A stretch of 64,000 nucleotides of DNA from Mesorhizobium sp. M2D.F.Ca.ET.226.01.1.1 (GCF_004022705.2 NZ_RZOY02000017.1:1-64000); one strand, 5' to 3'; numbered from the stretch's first letter, positions 1-8,642 are shown. The notes: generated by a model from the sequence alone, not told the origin. Translations and numbers: made by a program.

Positions 1-2
1 CC

Positions 3-242
3 AATCTCGGCATGTTCGGCATCAAGGATTTTGCCGCCGTCATCAACCCGCCGCATGCGACGATCCTGGCGGTCGGCGCCGGCGAGCAGCGGGCGGTGGT
101 GAAGAACGGCGAAATCAAGATCGCCAATGTGATGTCGGTGACCTTGTCCACCGACCATCGCGCCGTCGACGGCGCGCTCGGGGCGGAACTGCTCGGCGCC
201 TTCAAGCGCATGATCGAAAACCCGATGGGCATGCTGGTGTAG
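3..242 (+). CDS. pdhC: Pyruvate dehydrogenase E2 (dihydrolipoamide acetyltransferase), C-terminal fragment
   Basis: The window opens inside this frame; 79 codons remain before the TAG stop. The fragment is the end of a 2-oxoacid dehydrogenase acyltransferase catalytic domain. STDHRAVDGA carries the HxxxDG catalytic His and Asp that transfer the acetyl group from lipoate to CoA, and NPPHATILAVG is typical of pyruvate dehydrogenase E2 chains. The assignment to pyruvate rather than oxoglutarate dehydrogenase rests on these residues only, because the lipoyl and E1-binding domains lie outside the window. No lpd or lipA gene follows; the next gene encodes a DUF930 protein. Confidence 0.9.
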   Translation, partial: NLGMFGIKDFAAVINPPHATILAVGAGEQRAVVKNGEIKIANVMSVTLSTDHRAVDGALGAELLGAFKRMIENPMGMLV

Positions 243-372
243 GCCATCCGGGCCTTGTTCCGGCTTGCTCTTGCACGGCGGGTCTTCCGATCACTGACTT
301 GTCAGCCCGGCAGCTCGCAGGAATCCGGCCCGGTGCTTGAAGCCGCGGCTGTTTCGTTCCACATCGGGCGCA

Positions 373-1476
373 ATGAACGGCAAGATGCGGGAATGGTTTC
401 GGAATTGGCGATGGGCCTTGGCCGCATCGCTCTTCCTGCATGCCCTGATCGCAACCTTCCTGTTCTATGGCCTGCCGAGACCCGAGCAGCAGCCGGACCA
501 GCAGGAACAGCCGGTCAATGTCGCGATCGTGCCGCCGCCCGAGCAACCCAAGCCGAAACCTGCGCCAAAGCCGCCGGAGCCGACGCCTGAAAAGAAGGCT
601 GAAAAGCCGCCTGAGCAGCCCGTGCAAAAGCCACCGCCCCCGCAGCTTCCGAAACCGCAGGACATCCCGGTTCTGAAACGCGTCTTTCAGTATGGCGAGA
701 AGGATACCGGGCCGGAGAAATCTCCCGACGGGGGCAGCGCGCCAGCCAACGCGCCGTCGCCGGCCCAGGATGAGGCCGCGAAGCCGCCTGTCGAGCCGAA
801 GCCGGCACCAAGCCAGCCTGCTCCGCCTGCAACGCCCGAGCAGCAGGCGGACTCGAACAAGGCGACTGAGGACACCGACAAACAGCAGCAGGACAAGCAG
901 GAGGCAGCCCCGCAAACCGCCGAAAAGCCTGCGTCCGAAGCGCCAAAGCCATTGACGGCTGACGCCGGCGACAAGTCTGCGCCGGCCGAAAAGGCAAAGC
1001 CTAAGCCTTCCAAGGCGATGAAGTTCAAATCCGCAAGAGCTTTGAGAGCACCAGGCTTGAACCCGGGAAGGTCAAATCCCGCCGACAGCGACGTCGCGGG
1101 ATCGCCGATCTATTCCGGCCTGCCGGGCGTCAGAAAGCTCTACTCGCCGGGCGCAACCGGCAACGCGCTGGCCACAAGCTCGATGGAGAACGTGCCGCGC
1201 GATCAGCGCATCGCCAATCTTTGCGCCAACGTCCTGAACCAGGAATTGCAAAGTGCCGATTACGCGCCGAAATGGCTGCCGACCATCCCGCTGAAGCAGG
1301 GCAATGTTCTCAACCCACCGCAGGCCGCCTTCAGCACGACAACCCAATGGTACGATCTGAGCTTCCGCTGCGAGGTCGACGCCGATGCGACGCGGGTCCT
1401 GTCTTTCAACTTCCGCGTGGGGGGATTGGTCCCGCCCGGTGACTGGACCCGGCGTCGCTTCCCAAGTCTCCGCTAG
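373..1476 (+). CDS. DUF930 domain protein with proline-rich TonB-like region
   Basis: 367 residues from the ATG at 373; an upstream in-frame TTG (337) and a second ATG (385) are possible but less or equally likely starts. A short basic N-terminus is followed by one membrane segment (about residues 13-34), then about 200 residues rich in Pro, Lys, Glu and Gln like the periplasm-spanning part of TonB. The C-terminal roughly 90 residues (from QRIANLCANVLNQEL to the end) match the DUF930 pattern, with two cysteines (CANVLN and FRCEVD). The arrangement suggests an inner-membrane-anchored periplasmic protein. Its function is unknown. It is followed after 1 nt by a convergent HAD gene. Confidence 0.8.
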   Translation: MNGKMREWFRNWRWALAASLFLHALIATFLFYGLPRPEQQPDQQEQPVNVAIVPPPEQPKPKPAPKPPEPTPEKKAEKPPEQPVQKPPPPQLPKPQDIPVLKRVFQYGEKDTGPEKSPDGGSAPANAPSPAQDEAAKPPVEPKPAPSQPAPPATPEQQADSNKATEDTDKQQQDKQEAAPQTAEKPASEAPKPLTADAGDKSAPAEKAKPKPSKAMKFKSARALRAPGLNPGRSNPADSDVAGSPIYSGLPGVRKLYSPGATGNALATSSMENVPRDQRIANLCANVLNQELQSADYAPKWLPTIPLKQGNVLNPPQAAFSTTTQWYDLSFRCEVDADATRVLSFNFRVGGLVPPGDWTRRRFPSLR

Positions 1477-1477
1477 A

Positions 1478-2152
1478 TTAGGCCGGCACGCCCAGCCTGG
1501 CCAATTCTCGGTTGACCCCGTGCCAATCGGCGCAGACGAAATCGGCGCCGGCAGCCTTCAGCCGCATGCCGTGCTCGGGATAGGTGTGACCACCGCCGGT
1601 ATAGCCGATCGCGATCATGCCGGCCGCGACCGCGCCCTGGATCCCAAAGGGCGAATCCTCGATGACGATGCAGTCGGCCGGCTTCGCGCCCATCTTTTCG
1701 GCGGCGTGGAAGAAGATGTCGGGCGCCGGCTTGCCGTTCTTGACCATCGAGGAGGAAAAGATCGCCTCGCCGAAGAAGCGCGACAGTCCCGTCACCGACA
1801 GGCTGTGGTTGATGCGTTCGACCGAGGATGACGAGGCGACGCAGCGGTCGCCGGCAAGCGCGTTGAGGAACGGCACGATCCCCGGCGTGGATTTAAGCTC
1901 CTCGGAGAACAAAAGCTTGGTCTCGGCCCAGATGTCGCCTTCGGCGGCGGACGGGAACTGATGGCCGGTCAGTGTCTTGATCTTGGCGATGATGTCGGCC
2001 TGCTTCATGCCGATGCACTGAGCGATGATGCCGCCGTGCACGCCGGGCATGCCGTGCTTGTCGTAGACACGCTCATAAGCCTTGGCTGCCAGCGGTTCGC
2101 TGTCGACGAGAACGCCGTCGCAGTCGAAGATCATCAGTCTGGATCGCGCCAC
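1478..2152 (-). CDS. HAD-superfamily phosphatase / beta-phosphoglucomutase-like hydrolase
   Basis: 224 residues from a GTG at 2152 preceded by GGGAGAGG; the frame is open further upstream to 2185 without a better start. Motif I IFDCDGVLVDSE holds the nucleophile and acid/base aspartates, ASSSS is motif II, the Lys of KNGKPAPDIF is motif III, and VIEDSPFGIQGAVAAGM is motif IV. The helical cap between motifs I and II places it in the beta-phosphoglucomutase-like subfamily, whose members mostly dephosphorylate or isomerise sugar phosphates. The substrate cannot be read from the sequence. It lies about 0.9 kb upstream of the sorbitol PTS genes on the other strand, so a sugar-alcohol phosphate is possible but not shown. 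Confidence 0.85.
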   Translation of the reverse strand: MARSRLMIFDCDGVLVDSEPLAAKAYERVYDKHGMPGVHGGIIAQCIGMKQADIIAKIKTLTGHQFPSAAEGDIWAETKLLFSEELKSTPGIVPFLNALAGDRCVASSSSVERINHSLSVTGLSRFFGEAIFSSSMVKNGKPAPDIFFHAAEKMGAKPADCIVIEDSPFGIQGAVAAGMIAIGYTGGGHTYPEHGMRLKAAGADFVCADWHGVNRELARLGVPA

Positions 2153-2236
2153 GCGCCTCTCCCGGCTTCGATAACAAATTTGCACATCGCTATCGGTAAA
2201 AAGTCAGATGTTCAATAGTAAGGCGACCCCAACGCA

Positions 2237-2878
2237 TCAAAGCTGACGCAGCGCCTCGCTGACCGGGGAGGATCCAAGCGCGCGCTGCATGGCTTGGCGC
2301 GACTGGGCGCGGTCGGGCGTGATCCAGTTTGGCTCGGCGCCGAGAAAGCGGTCGAGGAAAGCAACCGCATAGGCGGGCATTTCCGTTGCGTTCTCGCGAT
2401 AGGACCACCATGTGCGCAGGTCGTCGGCGCATTTGTCGATGCTGGGCGCGGTGCCGAACTCCTGCTCGTGCACGGCCAGGATCGCTGACACGCAATAGTT
2501 GGTATAGAGAAAACCCTCCGGCCAGAAGCGCACGATCTCCGCCGTGCCGGCATTGGCCTCCGTCTCGATCATGTCGGTAAGCCCCGAAATCTCGCGCGCC
2601 GGCGCCTGCCGGATCAGTTCGCGCAATACCAGCCCGGCCGCGAAGACGATGAAGTCCGCCCGGTCTACGTCAGCGAATCGCTTCTGCGCCTCCATGACTT
2701 CGATCCATTCGAGAAAGGCGCGCGTCAGCTTGGCCTCGTCGATCTCGAAGCGCACGCCGAATGTTTCCGACACCACCTTCGCGCTGCTGCGGAACGTGGC
2801 GCGGAACCAGCGCAACTGCCGCAGCCGGTGGCGCAGGTCCGGCATAAGCGCCAGTTCATGCCTGAAGGGCAGGTCCAT
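2237..2878 (-). CDS. Conserved hypothetical protein
   Basis: 213 residues from an ATG at 2878. I do not recognise the family. The predicted protein is largely helical and charged, with no signal peptide or membrane segment. Trp-rich patches (RTWWSYRENATEMPAYAV, RFWPEGFLYTNY) hint at a soluble globular fold. It ends 84 nt before the start of the HAD gene on the same strand and lies divergent from the sorbitol PTS operon, so it may share that promoter region or belong with the HAD gene. No catalytic motif is visible. Confidence 0.7.
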   Translation of the reverse strand: MDLPFRHELALMPDLRHRLRQLRWFRATFRSSAKVVSETFGVRFEIDEAKLTRAFLEWIEVMEAQKRFADVDRADFIVFAAGLVLRELIRQAPAREISGLTDMIETEANAGTAEIVRFWPEGFLYTNYCVSAILAVHEQEFGTAPSIDKCADDLRTWWSYRENATEMPAYAVAFLDRFLGAEPNWITPDRAQSRQAMQRALGSSPVSEALRQL

Positions 2879-2965
2879 GTCTCATATCCCGTTTGACGAC
2901 AGGCTAGCACAGGCGTCCCCGATGCCGAAATCGGCCAGCCGTCTGTGGAGCGTTATGGCGGCTAA

Positions 2966-2999
2966 TATAATACATGTTGACATTTCAGGAAACAAATGT
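2966..2999 (+). promoter_or_regulatory. Candidate promoter and operator of the sorbitol PTS operon
   Basis: A perfect TATAAT lies at 2966-2971 with no good -35, which suits an activator-dependent promoter. Just downstream, ACATTT (2980-2985) and AAATGT (2994-2999) form a perfect 6-bp inverted repeat with an 8-nt centre, close to the expected start site. It lies about 70 nt before gutM. The SorC-family protein encoded at 8680 is the obvious candidate ligand. The site is seen; its function is inferred. Confidence 0.45.
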
Positions 3000-3067
3000 T
3001 CTCACTTTCGGGTCATCTCTCCTCCGTCCAATATGAGCCGGAGAAAGAGACTCGGGAGGAAACCGAA

Positions 3068-3505
3068 ATGGCGATCTGGCAGTGGGCGCTGCTTCTGCTT
3101 TTTGTTGTCTGGGCGCTGCAATCACTCGGCGTCTGGCTGCAGATGCGGCACTATTCTGACGTCTTCAAAGGCGTCACCGGAGAGTTCAAGGACGGCTTTG
3201 TCGGCGCCGGCAATTTCCGCGGCCGGCTGGCCAAGGGCACCATCGCGCTCATCGTCGTGACGCCGGATCTCATCGTGCGCCGCATGATGGTCATGAGCGG
3301 CCGTTCGGTGCTGACCAAATTCAAGCGACATGAAGAATTCGAGGGCATCCCCCTCGATCGACTCCGGTCCAACCCTGCGATCATGGGGGAGGGGGAACCC
3401 GGTGTGGCCGAGGCCGTGAAACGGGCGATCGAGCAGATCGACCGCGCGCGGTCGGAGCCGGGGAAGAAGCCGGGCCTGTCCGGCTTGAACATAGCAAGGG
3501 CTTAA
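3068..3505 (+). CDS. gutM: Glucitol operon activator GutM-like protein
   Basis: 145 residues from the ATG at 3068, preceded by GGGAGGA; an upstream in-frame ATG (2996) overlaps the putative operator and lacks a ribosome-binding site. One N-terminal membrane segment (about residues 4-22, WALLLLFVVWALQSLGVWLQ) is followed by a small cytoplasmic domain containing GEFKDGFVGAGNFRGRLAKG, the conserved GutM core. In enteric bacteria GutM is an activator encoded within the sorbitol operon; its mechanism is poorly defined. The gene is first in the PTS operon, 52 nt before srlA. The C-terminal tail of about 25 residues is low complexity. Confidence 0.85.
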   Translation: MAIWQWALLLLFVVWALQSLGVWLQMRHYSDVFKGVTGEFKDGFVGAGNFRGRLAKGTIALIVVTPDLIVRRMMVMSGRSVLTKFKRHEEFEGIPLDRLRSNPAIMGEGEPGVAEAVKRAIEQIDRARSEPGKKPGLSGLNIARA

Positions 3506-3557
3506 ACGACGCCGGCAGCCGGCTGGGAATGACCGGCAGGGGTCATAAGGAGGAGAA

Positions 3558-4325
3558 ATGTCTGTAATTTCGTTATTGGCGCAGCATGCGGACCTCGCGG
3601 TGCACAATTTGCATGTCGCAGGCACCATGGTCTCGGATGCTGCCTGGCACGGCAAGCTCGGCGTCGAGCATGCCACCGATCATCTCGTGGTCCTGGCGCA
3701 GGCGACGACCGACAACGCGCCGGTCACCGCCGATCAGCTGAAGGAACAGCTGAAGAACGTGCAGCAGGAAGAGCAGCTCGGCTGGCTGACGGCGATCGGC
3801 AAATACTTCATCGGCATTTTCCAGAAGGGCGGCGAAGTGTTCGCCGGCTTCGTCACTGGCATCATCCCGACCCTGGTCGTGCTGATGACCGCCTTCTACG
3901 CCGTCACCGAACTGGTCGGCGAGGAGCGCGTCCACGGTCTGGCGCGCGGCGCCGGCCGCATCGCGCTGACCCGCTATACGGTGCTGCCGGTCCTGTCGGT
4001 ATTCTTCCTCACCAACCCGATGGCCTACACCTTCGGTTCGTTCCTGGAAGAAAAGCACAAGCCTGCCTTCTACGACGCGGCGGTGTCCTACGTGCATCCG
4101 CCGCTCGGCCTCTTCCCGCACATCAACCCCGGTGAATATTTCGTCTGGGGCGGCATGCTGGTCGCATTGCTCGACCTAGAGAAGCGCGGCGTCATCGCCA
4201 ATGGCTACCACGTCAAGGTGGCCATCTGGTACGCCATCGTCGGCCTCGTCGTCATCCTGCTGAAGGGCATCCTGACCGAGCGCATCACGGCCATCATGGC
4301 GCGCCGCCAGGGCGTCGAGCTCTAA
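3558..4325 (+). CDS. srlA: PTS glucitol/sorbitol transporter, EIIC component
   Basis: 255 residues, start ATG preceded by AAGGAGGA. From about residue 75 (IGKYFIGIFQKGGEVFAGFV) it matches the enteric SrlA membrane domain, including FLTNPMAYTFGSFLEEKHKP and GLFPHINPGEYFVW, with several membrane segments. It forms the sugar channel with SrlE. Enteric SrlA has about 187 residues; here there is an N-terminal extension of about 70 residues, rich in His and Ala, with no recognised domain. No internal Met with a ribosome-binding site would remove it. Followed by srlE after 15 nt. Confidence 0.95.
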   Translation: MSVISLLAQHADLAVHNLHVAGTMVSDAAWHGKLGVEHATDHLVVLAQATTDNAPVTADQLKEQLKNVQQEEQLGWLTAIGKYFIGIFQKGGEVFAGFVTGIIPTLVVLMTAFYAVTELVGEERVHGLARGAGRIALTRYTVLPVLSVFFLTNPMAYTFGSFLEEKHKPAFYDAAVSYVHPPLGLFPHINPGEYFVWGGMLVALLDLEKRGVIANGYHVKVAIWYAIVGLVVILLKGILTERITAIMARRQGVEL

Positions 4326-4340
4326 GGGCGGGAGGGCACC

Positions 4341-5345
4341 ATGGACAAGACATACAAGGCAGTAAAGATCTCGAGAGGCTCCACCGGTTGGGGTGGCCCG
4401 CTGGTCATCGAACCGACCATTCAACGCAACAAGGTCGTGTCGGTCACCGGCGGCGGCATTCACCCCGTGGCGCAGCTTATCGCCGACATGACCGGCGCCG
4501 AGGCGGTCGACGGCTTCAAGGCGCCGCCGATCGAAAGCGAGATGGCGGTCGTCGTCGTCGATTGCGGCGGCACCGCGCGCTGCGGCGTCTATCCGCGCAA
4601 GCGTATCCCGACCGTCAATCTGACGCCGGTCGGCCAGGCGGGTCCGCTCGCCCAGTTCATCACGGAAGACATCTACGTTTCGGGCGTGAAGCCGGCCAAC
4701 GTCGCAATGGCGGACGGATCCGAAGCGGTCACCACTGCGGGGGGAGCAGCAACCATGAATTCAAGCAGCAACACTACAACCAGGGCGGCTGAGCCGCTGC
4801 CAAGCGAAGGCGGGCTTATCGGCCTGATCAGCTCGATCGGCCGCGTCATGGGCCGTGTGGTCGGTATCTTCTTCAACTCCGGCCGCCGCACCATCGACCA
4901 GGTCGTCCGCAACGTGCTGCCCTTCATGGCCTTCGTGACCATGCTGATCGGCCTGATCCTCTATACCGGCATCGGTGACGTGCTGGCGCAGCCGATGGGA
5001 CCGCTGGCCAACAACATCGTCGGCCTGCTCGTCATCTCGGCCATCTGCGGCCTGCCGTTCCTGTCGCCCATCCTGGGACCGGGCGCGGTCATCGCGCAGG
5101 TCATCGGCGTCGCCATCATCGGCCCGCAGATCGCCAACGGCACCATCTCGCCCGCAATGGCGCTGCCGGCGCTTTTTGCCTACAACACCCAGGTGGGCTG
5201 CGACTTCGTTCCGGTCGGCCTGGCGCTCGGTGAGGCCAAGCCGAAGACGATCGAAATCGGCGTGCCGGCGGTGCTTATCAGCCGCCAGATCATGGGCCCG
5301 GTCTCCGTGCTGATCGCATGGGTCGTGTCCCTGATCGTGTTCTAA
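4341..5345 (+). CDS. srlE: PTS glucitol/sorbitol transporter, EIIB(C) component
   Basis: 334 residues, preceded by GGGCGGGAGG. The N-terminal IIB domain (1-125) contains STGWGGPL and VDCGGTARCGVYPRKR; a cysteine in this motif (Cys75 or Cys81) is the phosphorylation site, as in enteric SrlE. A Ser/Thr/Asn-rich linker (about 135-155) joins it to a membrane domain with NVLPFMAFVTMLIGLI, FLSPILGPGAVIAQVIGV and CDFVPVGLALGEAKP, all SrlE hallmarks. It passes phosphate from SrlB to sorbitol entering through SrlA. The length agrees with the enteric protein (about 319). Confidence 0.96.
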   Translation: MDKTYKAVKISRGSTGWGGPLVIEPTIQRNKVVSVTGGGIHPVAQLIADMTGAEAVDGFKAPPIESEMAVVVVDCGGTARCGVYPRKRIPTVNLTPVGQAGPLAQFITEDIYVSGVKPANVAMADGSEAVTTAGGAATMNSSSNTTTRAAEPLPSEGGLIGLISSIGRVMGRVVGIFFNSGRRTIDQVVRNVLPFMAFVTMLIGLILYTGIGDVLAQPMGPLANNIVGLLVISAICGLPFLSPILGPGAVIAQVIGVAIIGPQIANGTISPAMALPALFAYNTQVGCDFVPVGLALGEAKPKTIEIGVPAVLISRQIMGPVSVLIAWVVSLIVF

Positions 5346-5371
5346 GTCGTAACAATATCGAGGTTCGCCAT

Positions 5372-5752
5372 ATGTCGGTTCTTCTCAAGACGCGGGTCAC
5401 GGCAATCGGGCCCGAAGTGGCGGACCTCGCCGAGGGCGGCGTGGTCATCCTGTTCGCGGATGGCTCGCCTCCCGAACTGGCAGAGGTCTCCGTTCTGCAC
5501 AAGACGGAGGAAGGTCCGAGCGACAGCGGGCCGGCGAAAGGTGCGTCGATCACGCTCGGACCGGTCTCGGCTGTTATAACCGCGGTCGGCGAAACAGCCT
5601 GGAGCAAGGTCCGCGAAATGGGCCATGTCGTGATCTCTTTCAACGGAGCATCCGAGGCCGAAAGGCCGGGCGAGCTGTGCGCCTCAGAGATCGATACCAG
5701 CGCGCTTATGACGGCGCTGACGCCGGGCGCTGTCATCACCATCGCCGCCTGA
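5372..5752 (+). CDS. srlB: PTS glucitol/sorbitol EIIA component
   Basis: 126 residues from the ATG at 5372. His43, in SVLHKTEEG, aligns with the phosphorylated histidine of enteric SrlB, and EMGHVVISFNG with PGELCAS matches the conserved C-terminal half. It is a soluble phosphocarrier between HPr and the SrlE IIB domain. Upstream in-frame codons reach back into srlE but contain no start with a ribosome-binding site. It sits 26 nt after srlE and 47 nt before the HPr-EI gene, completing the sugar-specific part of the operon. Confidence 0.95.
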   Translation: MSVLLKTRVTAIGPEVADLAEGGVVILFADGSPPELAEVSVLHKTEEGPSDSGPAKGASITLGPVSAVITAVGETAWSKVREMGHVVISFNGASEAERPGELCASEIDTSALMTALTPGAVITIAA

Positions 5753-5799
5753 TAGGATCTGCGCCGTCCAGGTATGGCGCTATAAGCTAGAGTATTGCC

Positions 5800-7776
5800 A
5801 TGGAACGCTCGACCATCGTCAGAGTGCATGAAGGTTTGCACGCCCGTCCCGCCACCCGGTTCGTGAAACTCGCCAAGGGTTTCGAGTCCGACGTCGAGCT
5901 GGTCAAGGACGGCAAGGCGGTCAGCGCCAAAAGCTCCGTCAAGCTGATGCTGCTGGCGGTCAAGGAAAACCAGGAAGTCACCGTGCGCGCCAACGGCGCC
6001 GATGCCATCGAGGCGGTCGAAGCGCTGATCGGCTATCTCGAGAATCCGCGCGCCGGTCTCGACGATGAGAGCGAAGCGGGCGAGGGTGGTTCGGAAGCCG
6101 CAGCCGCTCCGGAGGTCTCCCCGCCGGTTGCCGCACCGGCGGATGGAACACGGAAACTCCAGGGCGTCGCCGCCAGCGAAGGCGTGGCCATCGGGCCGGC
6201 CTTTGCCCATTTTCCCGCCGCGATCGAAGGGCCTGGCCGGCGCCTGCAAGCCGATCAGATCGACGGCGAGGTCGAACGGTTCCGTGCGGCCGTAGCGCAG
6301 GTCCAGGCGCGCATGGATCGCACGCTCGCCGAGGACAATCTCTCGGCCGGCGACAGAGGCATCGTCGCGGCCCTGCGCGACATTGCCGCCGACGACAGCC
6401 TGACCGGCGAAGTCGAAAGGCTCATTAGCGAGGGCGATGACGCTGTGTCCGCCGTTATCGGCGCGGCCTCTACCATCGCTGCCGATTTCAGCGCGGTCGA
6501 TGATCACTATCTCAACGCTCGGGCCGACGACGTTCATGCCGTCGGGCGGCAGATCTGCCTGGTGCTGCTCGGCCAGGACGAGCTCAGCCTGGAGACCATT
6601 CCGCAGGGCGCGATCCTGATTGCCGACGACATCGGCGCCTGGGATCTGGCGCGCGCTCCGCTGAAGCGCATCGGTGGCGTGGTCTGTGGCCATGGCGGCG
6701 CGACCTCGCACATCGCCATCATCGCCCGCTCGCATGGCATCCCGGCGGTGCTGGGTCTTGGCGGCAAGGTCAACGACCTGCGCAGCGCCAAAGAGGTGGC
6801 GATCGACGGCAATGCCGGGCATGTCATCGCCGATCCGGACGGGACGGCTCGTGCCGATTTCACCCGGCGTGTCGAGGCGGCGGCGCAGGAGCGTGCCGGC
6901 CTGAAGGTATTCAAGGGCGTGACGCCGACCCGCGCGGACGGCACGGTGATCGAGGTCGCCGCCAATATTGGCTCGCTCGAAGAGATCGAGGCGGCGCAGG
7001 AAGCCGGCGCCATGGGTGTCGGGCTGTTCCGCACCGAACTGCTTTTCATGCGTCACATGCACCTGCCGTCGGAAGACATGCAGGCCGAAACCTACAGCGC
7101 GCTGGCCAAGGCGTTTGCGCCGCATCCGGTGATCGTGCGCACGCTCGATATCGGGGGCGACAAGCCGATCGCCGGCATCGAATTCCCGGATGAGGAAAAC
7201 CCCTTCCTCGGCTGGCGCGGCATCCGCATGTGTCTCGACCGCCCCGACATCTTCAAGCGCCAGCTGCGGGCACTGCTCCGTGCCGCCGTCCACGGCAATA
7301 TCAAGGTGATGCTGCCGATGGTCTCGGAAATCGCCGAGGTAACGCGCACACGCGCGCTGGTCGATGAATGCGAGGCCGAGTTGAGGGCCGAGGGCGTTGA
7401 GCATGCGAGCTTCGACCTTGGCGTCATGATCGAGACGCCGGCCGCTGTGCTGATCTCACCGGCGCTGGCGAAGGAAGTGGCGTTCTTCTCGATCGGCACC
7501 AACGACCTGACCCAATACATCATGGCCGCCGACCGCCTCAATCCGACGGTCGCCAAGCTCAACGACGTCACCAATCCGGCGGTGATGGCGGCAATCGAAC
7601 TGACGGCTAAGGCGGGTGTCGCCGCCGGCATCATGGTCGGCATGTGCGGCGAGGCCGCCGGCCGTCCGGATCTGATCCCGGCCTTCATCAAGATGGGGCT
7701 GACCGAGCTCAGCATGAGTCCGGCCTCGATCCAGCGCGCCAAAAAGACCATCGCGGCCATGGCGGCCGAACGATAG
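5800..7776 (+). CDS. ptsP: HPr-enzyme I fusion, PEP-protein phosphotransferase
   Basis: 658 residues. Residues 1-90 are an HPr domain: His14 in GLHARPATRF is the phosphorylation site and SAKSSVKLMLL is the HPr Ser46-region helix. After an Ala/Glu-rich linker (about 92-115) comes a full enzyme I: the phosphohistidine domain with GHGGATSHIAI (active His304), the PEP-binding barrel with FRTELLFM, DIGGDKPI, GWRGIRMCLDRP, and MCGEAAGRPDLIPAF near the end. It takes phosphate from PEP and delivers it to SrlB. There is no GAF domain, so it is not the nitrogen-PTS EI. As last gene of the srl operon it makes the system self-sufficient. Confidence 0.95.
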   Translation: MERSTIVRVHEGLHARPATRFVKLAKGFESDVELVKDGKAVSAKSSVKLMLLAVKENQEVTVRANGADAIEAVEALIGYLENPRAGLDDESEAGEGGSEAAAAPEVSPPVAAPADGTRKLQGVAASEGVAIGPAFAHFPAAIEGPGRRLQADQIDGEVERFRAAVAQVQARMDRTLAEDNLSAGDRGIVAALRDIAADDSLTGEVERLISEGDDAVSAVIGAASTIAADFSAVDDHYLNARADDVHAVGRQICLVLLGQDELSLETIPQGAILIADDIGAWDLARAPLKRIGGVVCGHGGATSHIAIIARSHGIPAVLGLGGKVNDLRSAKEVAIDGNAGHVIADPDGTARADFTRRVEAAAQERAGLKVFKGVTPTRADGTVIEVAANIGSLEEIEAAQEAGAMGVGLFRTELLFMRHMHLPSEDMQAETYSALAKAFAPHPVIVRTLDIGGDKPIAGIEFPDEENPFLGWRGIRMCLDRPDIFKRQLRALLRAAVHGNIKVMLPMVSEIAEVTRTRALVDECEAELRAEGVEHASFDLGVMIETPAAVLISPALAKEVAFFSIGTNDLTQYIMAADRLNPTVAKLNDVTNPAVMAAIELTAKAGVAAGIMVGMCGEAAGRPDLIPAFIKMGLTELSMSPASIQRAKKTIAAMAAER

Positions 7777-7792
7777 CGGATCCTCGCGGCGG

Positions 7793-8605
7793 TTACGTCA
7801 GATGCGCAAGCAGGGTGGCGAGAACCGGTGTCAGTTCCTGCACCGCATTCGCCTGGCCGACGGCCTGCCGGATGCGATCCTCGCGGACTTCGGTCGCCAG
7901 CACCGCGATTTCGAGGATGTCCGGCTCGGACGTCTCGCCCTTGGTGGCGAGACCGCAGGCAAGCACGACCGGCGCCAGGCAATCGATGTCAAACGACCTG
8001 TCGCTGGAGATCGTTGCGGCCGAGCCGGTCTCGCCGACCTGGATAGGGCGGTGGTTGAGGCATTCGACAAGCAGGGCCGAGCAGGCCGCCGCGATCTGGT
8101 CCGTGGAGGCCGCGGACGCTGTCGCCGCGGCGAGCAATTCCGCATGGCGCTTGCGCATCGCGGCATGGACGGCCGAAAAGCTCGCCTCATGCACCCTGGG
8201 GTTTTCTATGCCGAGCCCAGCAAGGACCGCTCGGGTCAGATAATACATGTCACGCCTGAACTGACGTTCGCCGCTTATCTGCCGGTCTTCATCGCCTTGC
8301 GGGAAATAGGCGCGCAGGCTTTTGACGGTCGTGCCGTCGACCTTGAGCGGCCGGGAATGCGGAACGAAGGATTCGGCGATCGTCAACGCCTCGTCGACGG
8401 CGGTCGCGGCGTGGCCAAGCAGGCTGCGGCCCGGAAAGGGAGGCAGATTGTCGATGATATCGCGCGAGGTTTCGCCGGCGCTGTCGTGGCGGCTCTGACG
8501 GATGGCGTCGCGCAGCTCCCGAAGCCGATCCTTCAGGTTGACGCGGACGTCTTCGGAGATTTGTCGCAGCATCGCCAATCGCCTCGAAATGCTGAAGCCG
8601 TTCAC
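7793..8605 (-). CDS. Hypothetical protein linked to the sorbitol PTS
   Basis: Up to 270 residues from a GTG at 8605; the ATG at 8572, preceded by GAGG, is an equally plausible start (259 residues). I do not recognise the family. It appears soluble and mainly helical, with no signal peptide or P-loop. Recurrent features are paired Arg/Asp-rich helices at the N-terminus, an HSRPLKVDGTTVKSLRAYFP stretch, and an Ala-rich helical middle. It converges on ptsP (16 nt between stops) and diverges from the SorC regulator, so it is probably controlled with the sorbitol genes. A role as regulator or catabolic partner is only a guess from position. Confidence 0.7.
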   Translation of the reverse strand: MNGFSISRRLAMLRQISEDVRVNLKDRLRELRDAIRQSRHDSAGETSRDIIDNLPPFPGRSLLGHAATAVDEALTIAESFVPHSRPLKVDGTTVKSLRAYFPQGDEDRQISGERQFRRDMYYLTRAVLAGLGIENPRVHEASFSAVHAAMRKRHAELLAAATASAASTDQIAAACSALLVECLNHRPIQVGETGSAATISSDRSFDIDCLAPVVLACGLATKGETSEPDILEIAVLATEVREDRIRQAVGQANAVQELTPVLATLLAHLT

Positions 8606-8642
8606 GGCTTTAGGGCGCCAGTCGCCCTCTCTAGATTGTTCG

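Noticed and set aside
5290..7404. A 704-codon open frame antisense to srlB and ptsP
   Set aside because: It has no homology-like motifs, opposes two clear genes and is a usual artefact of high-GC codon bias.
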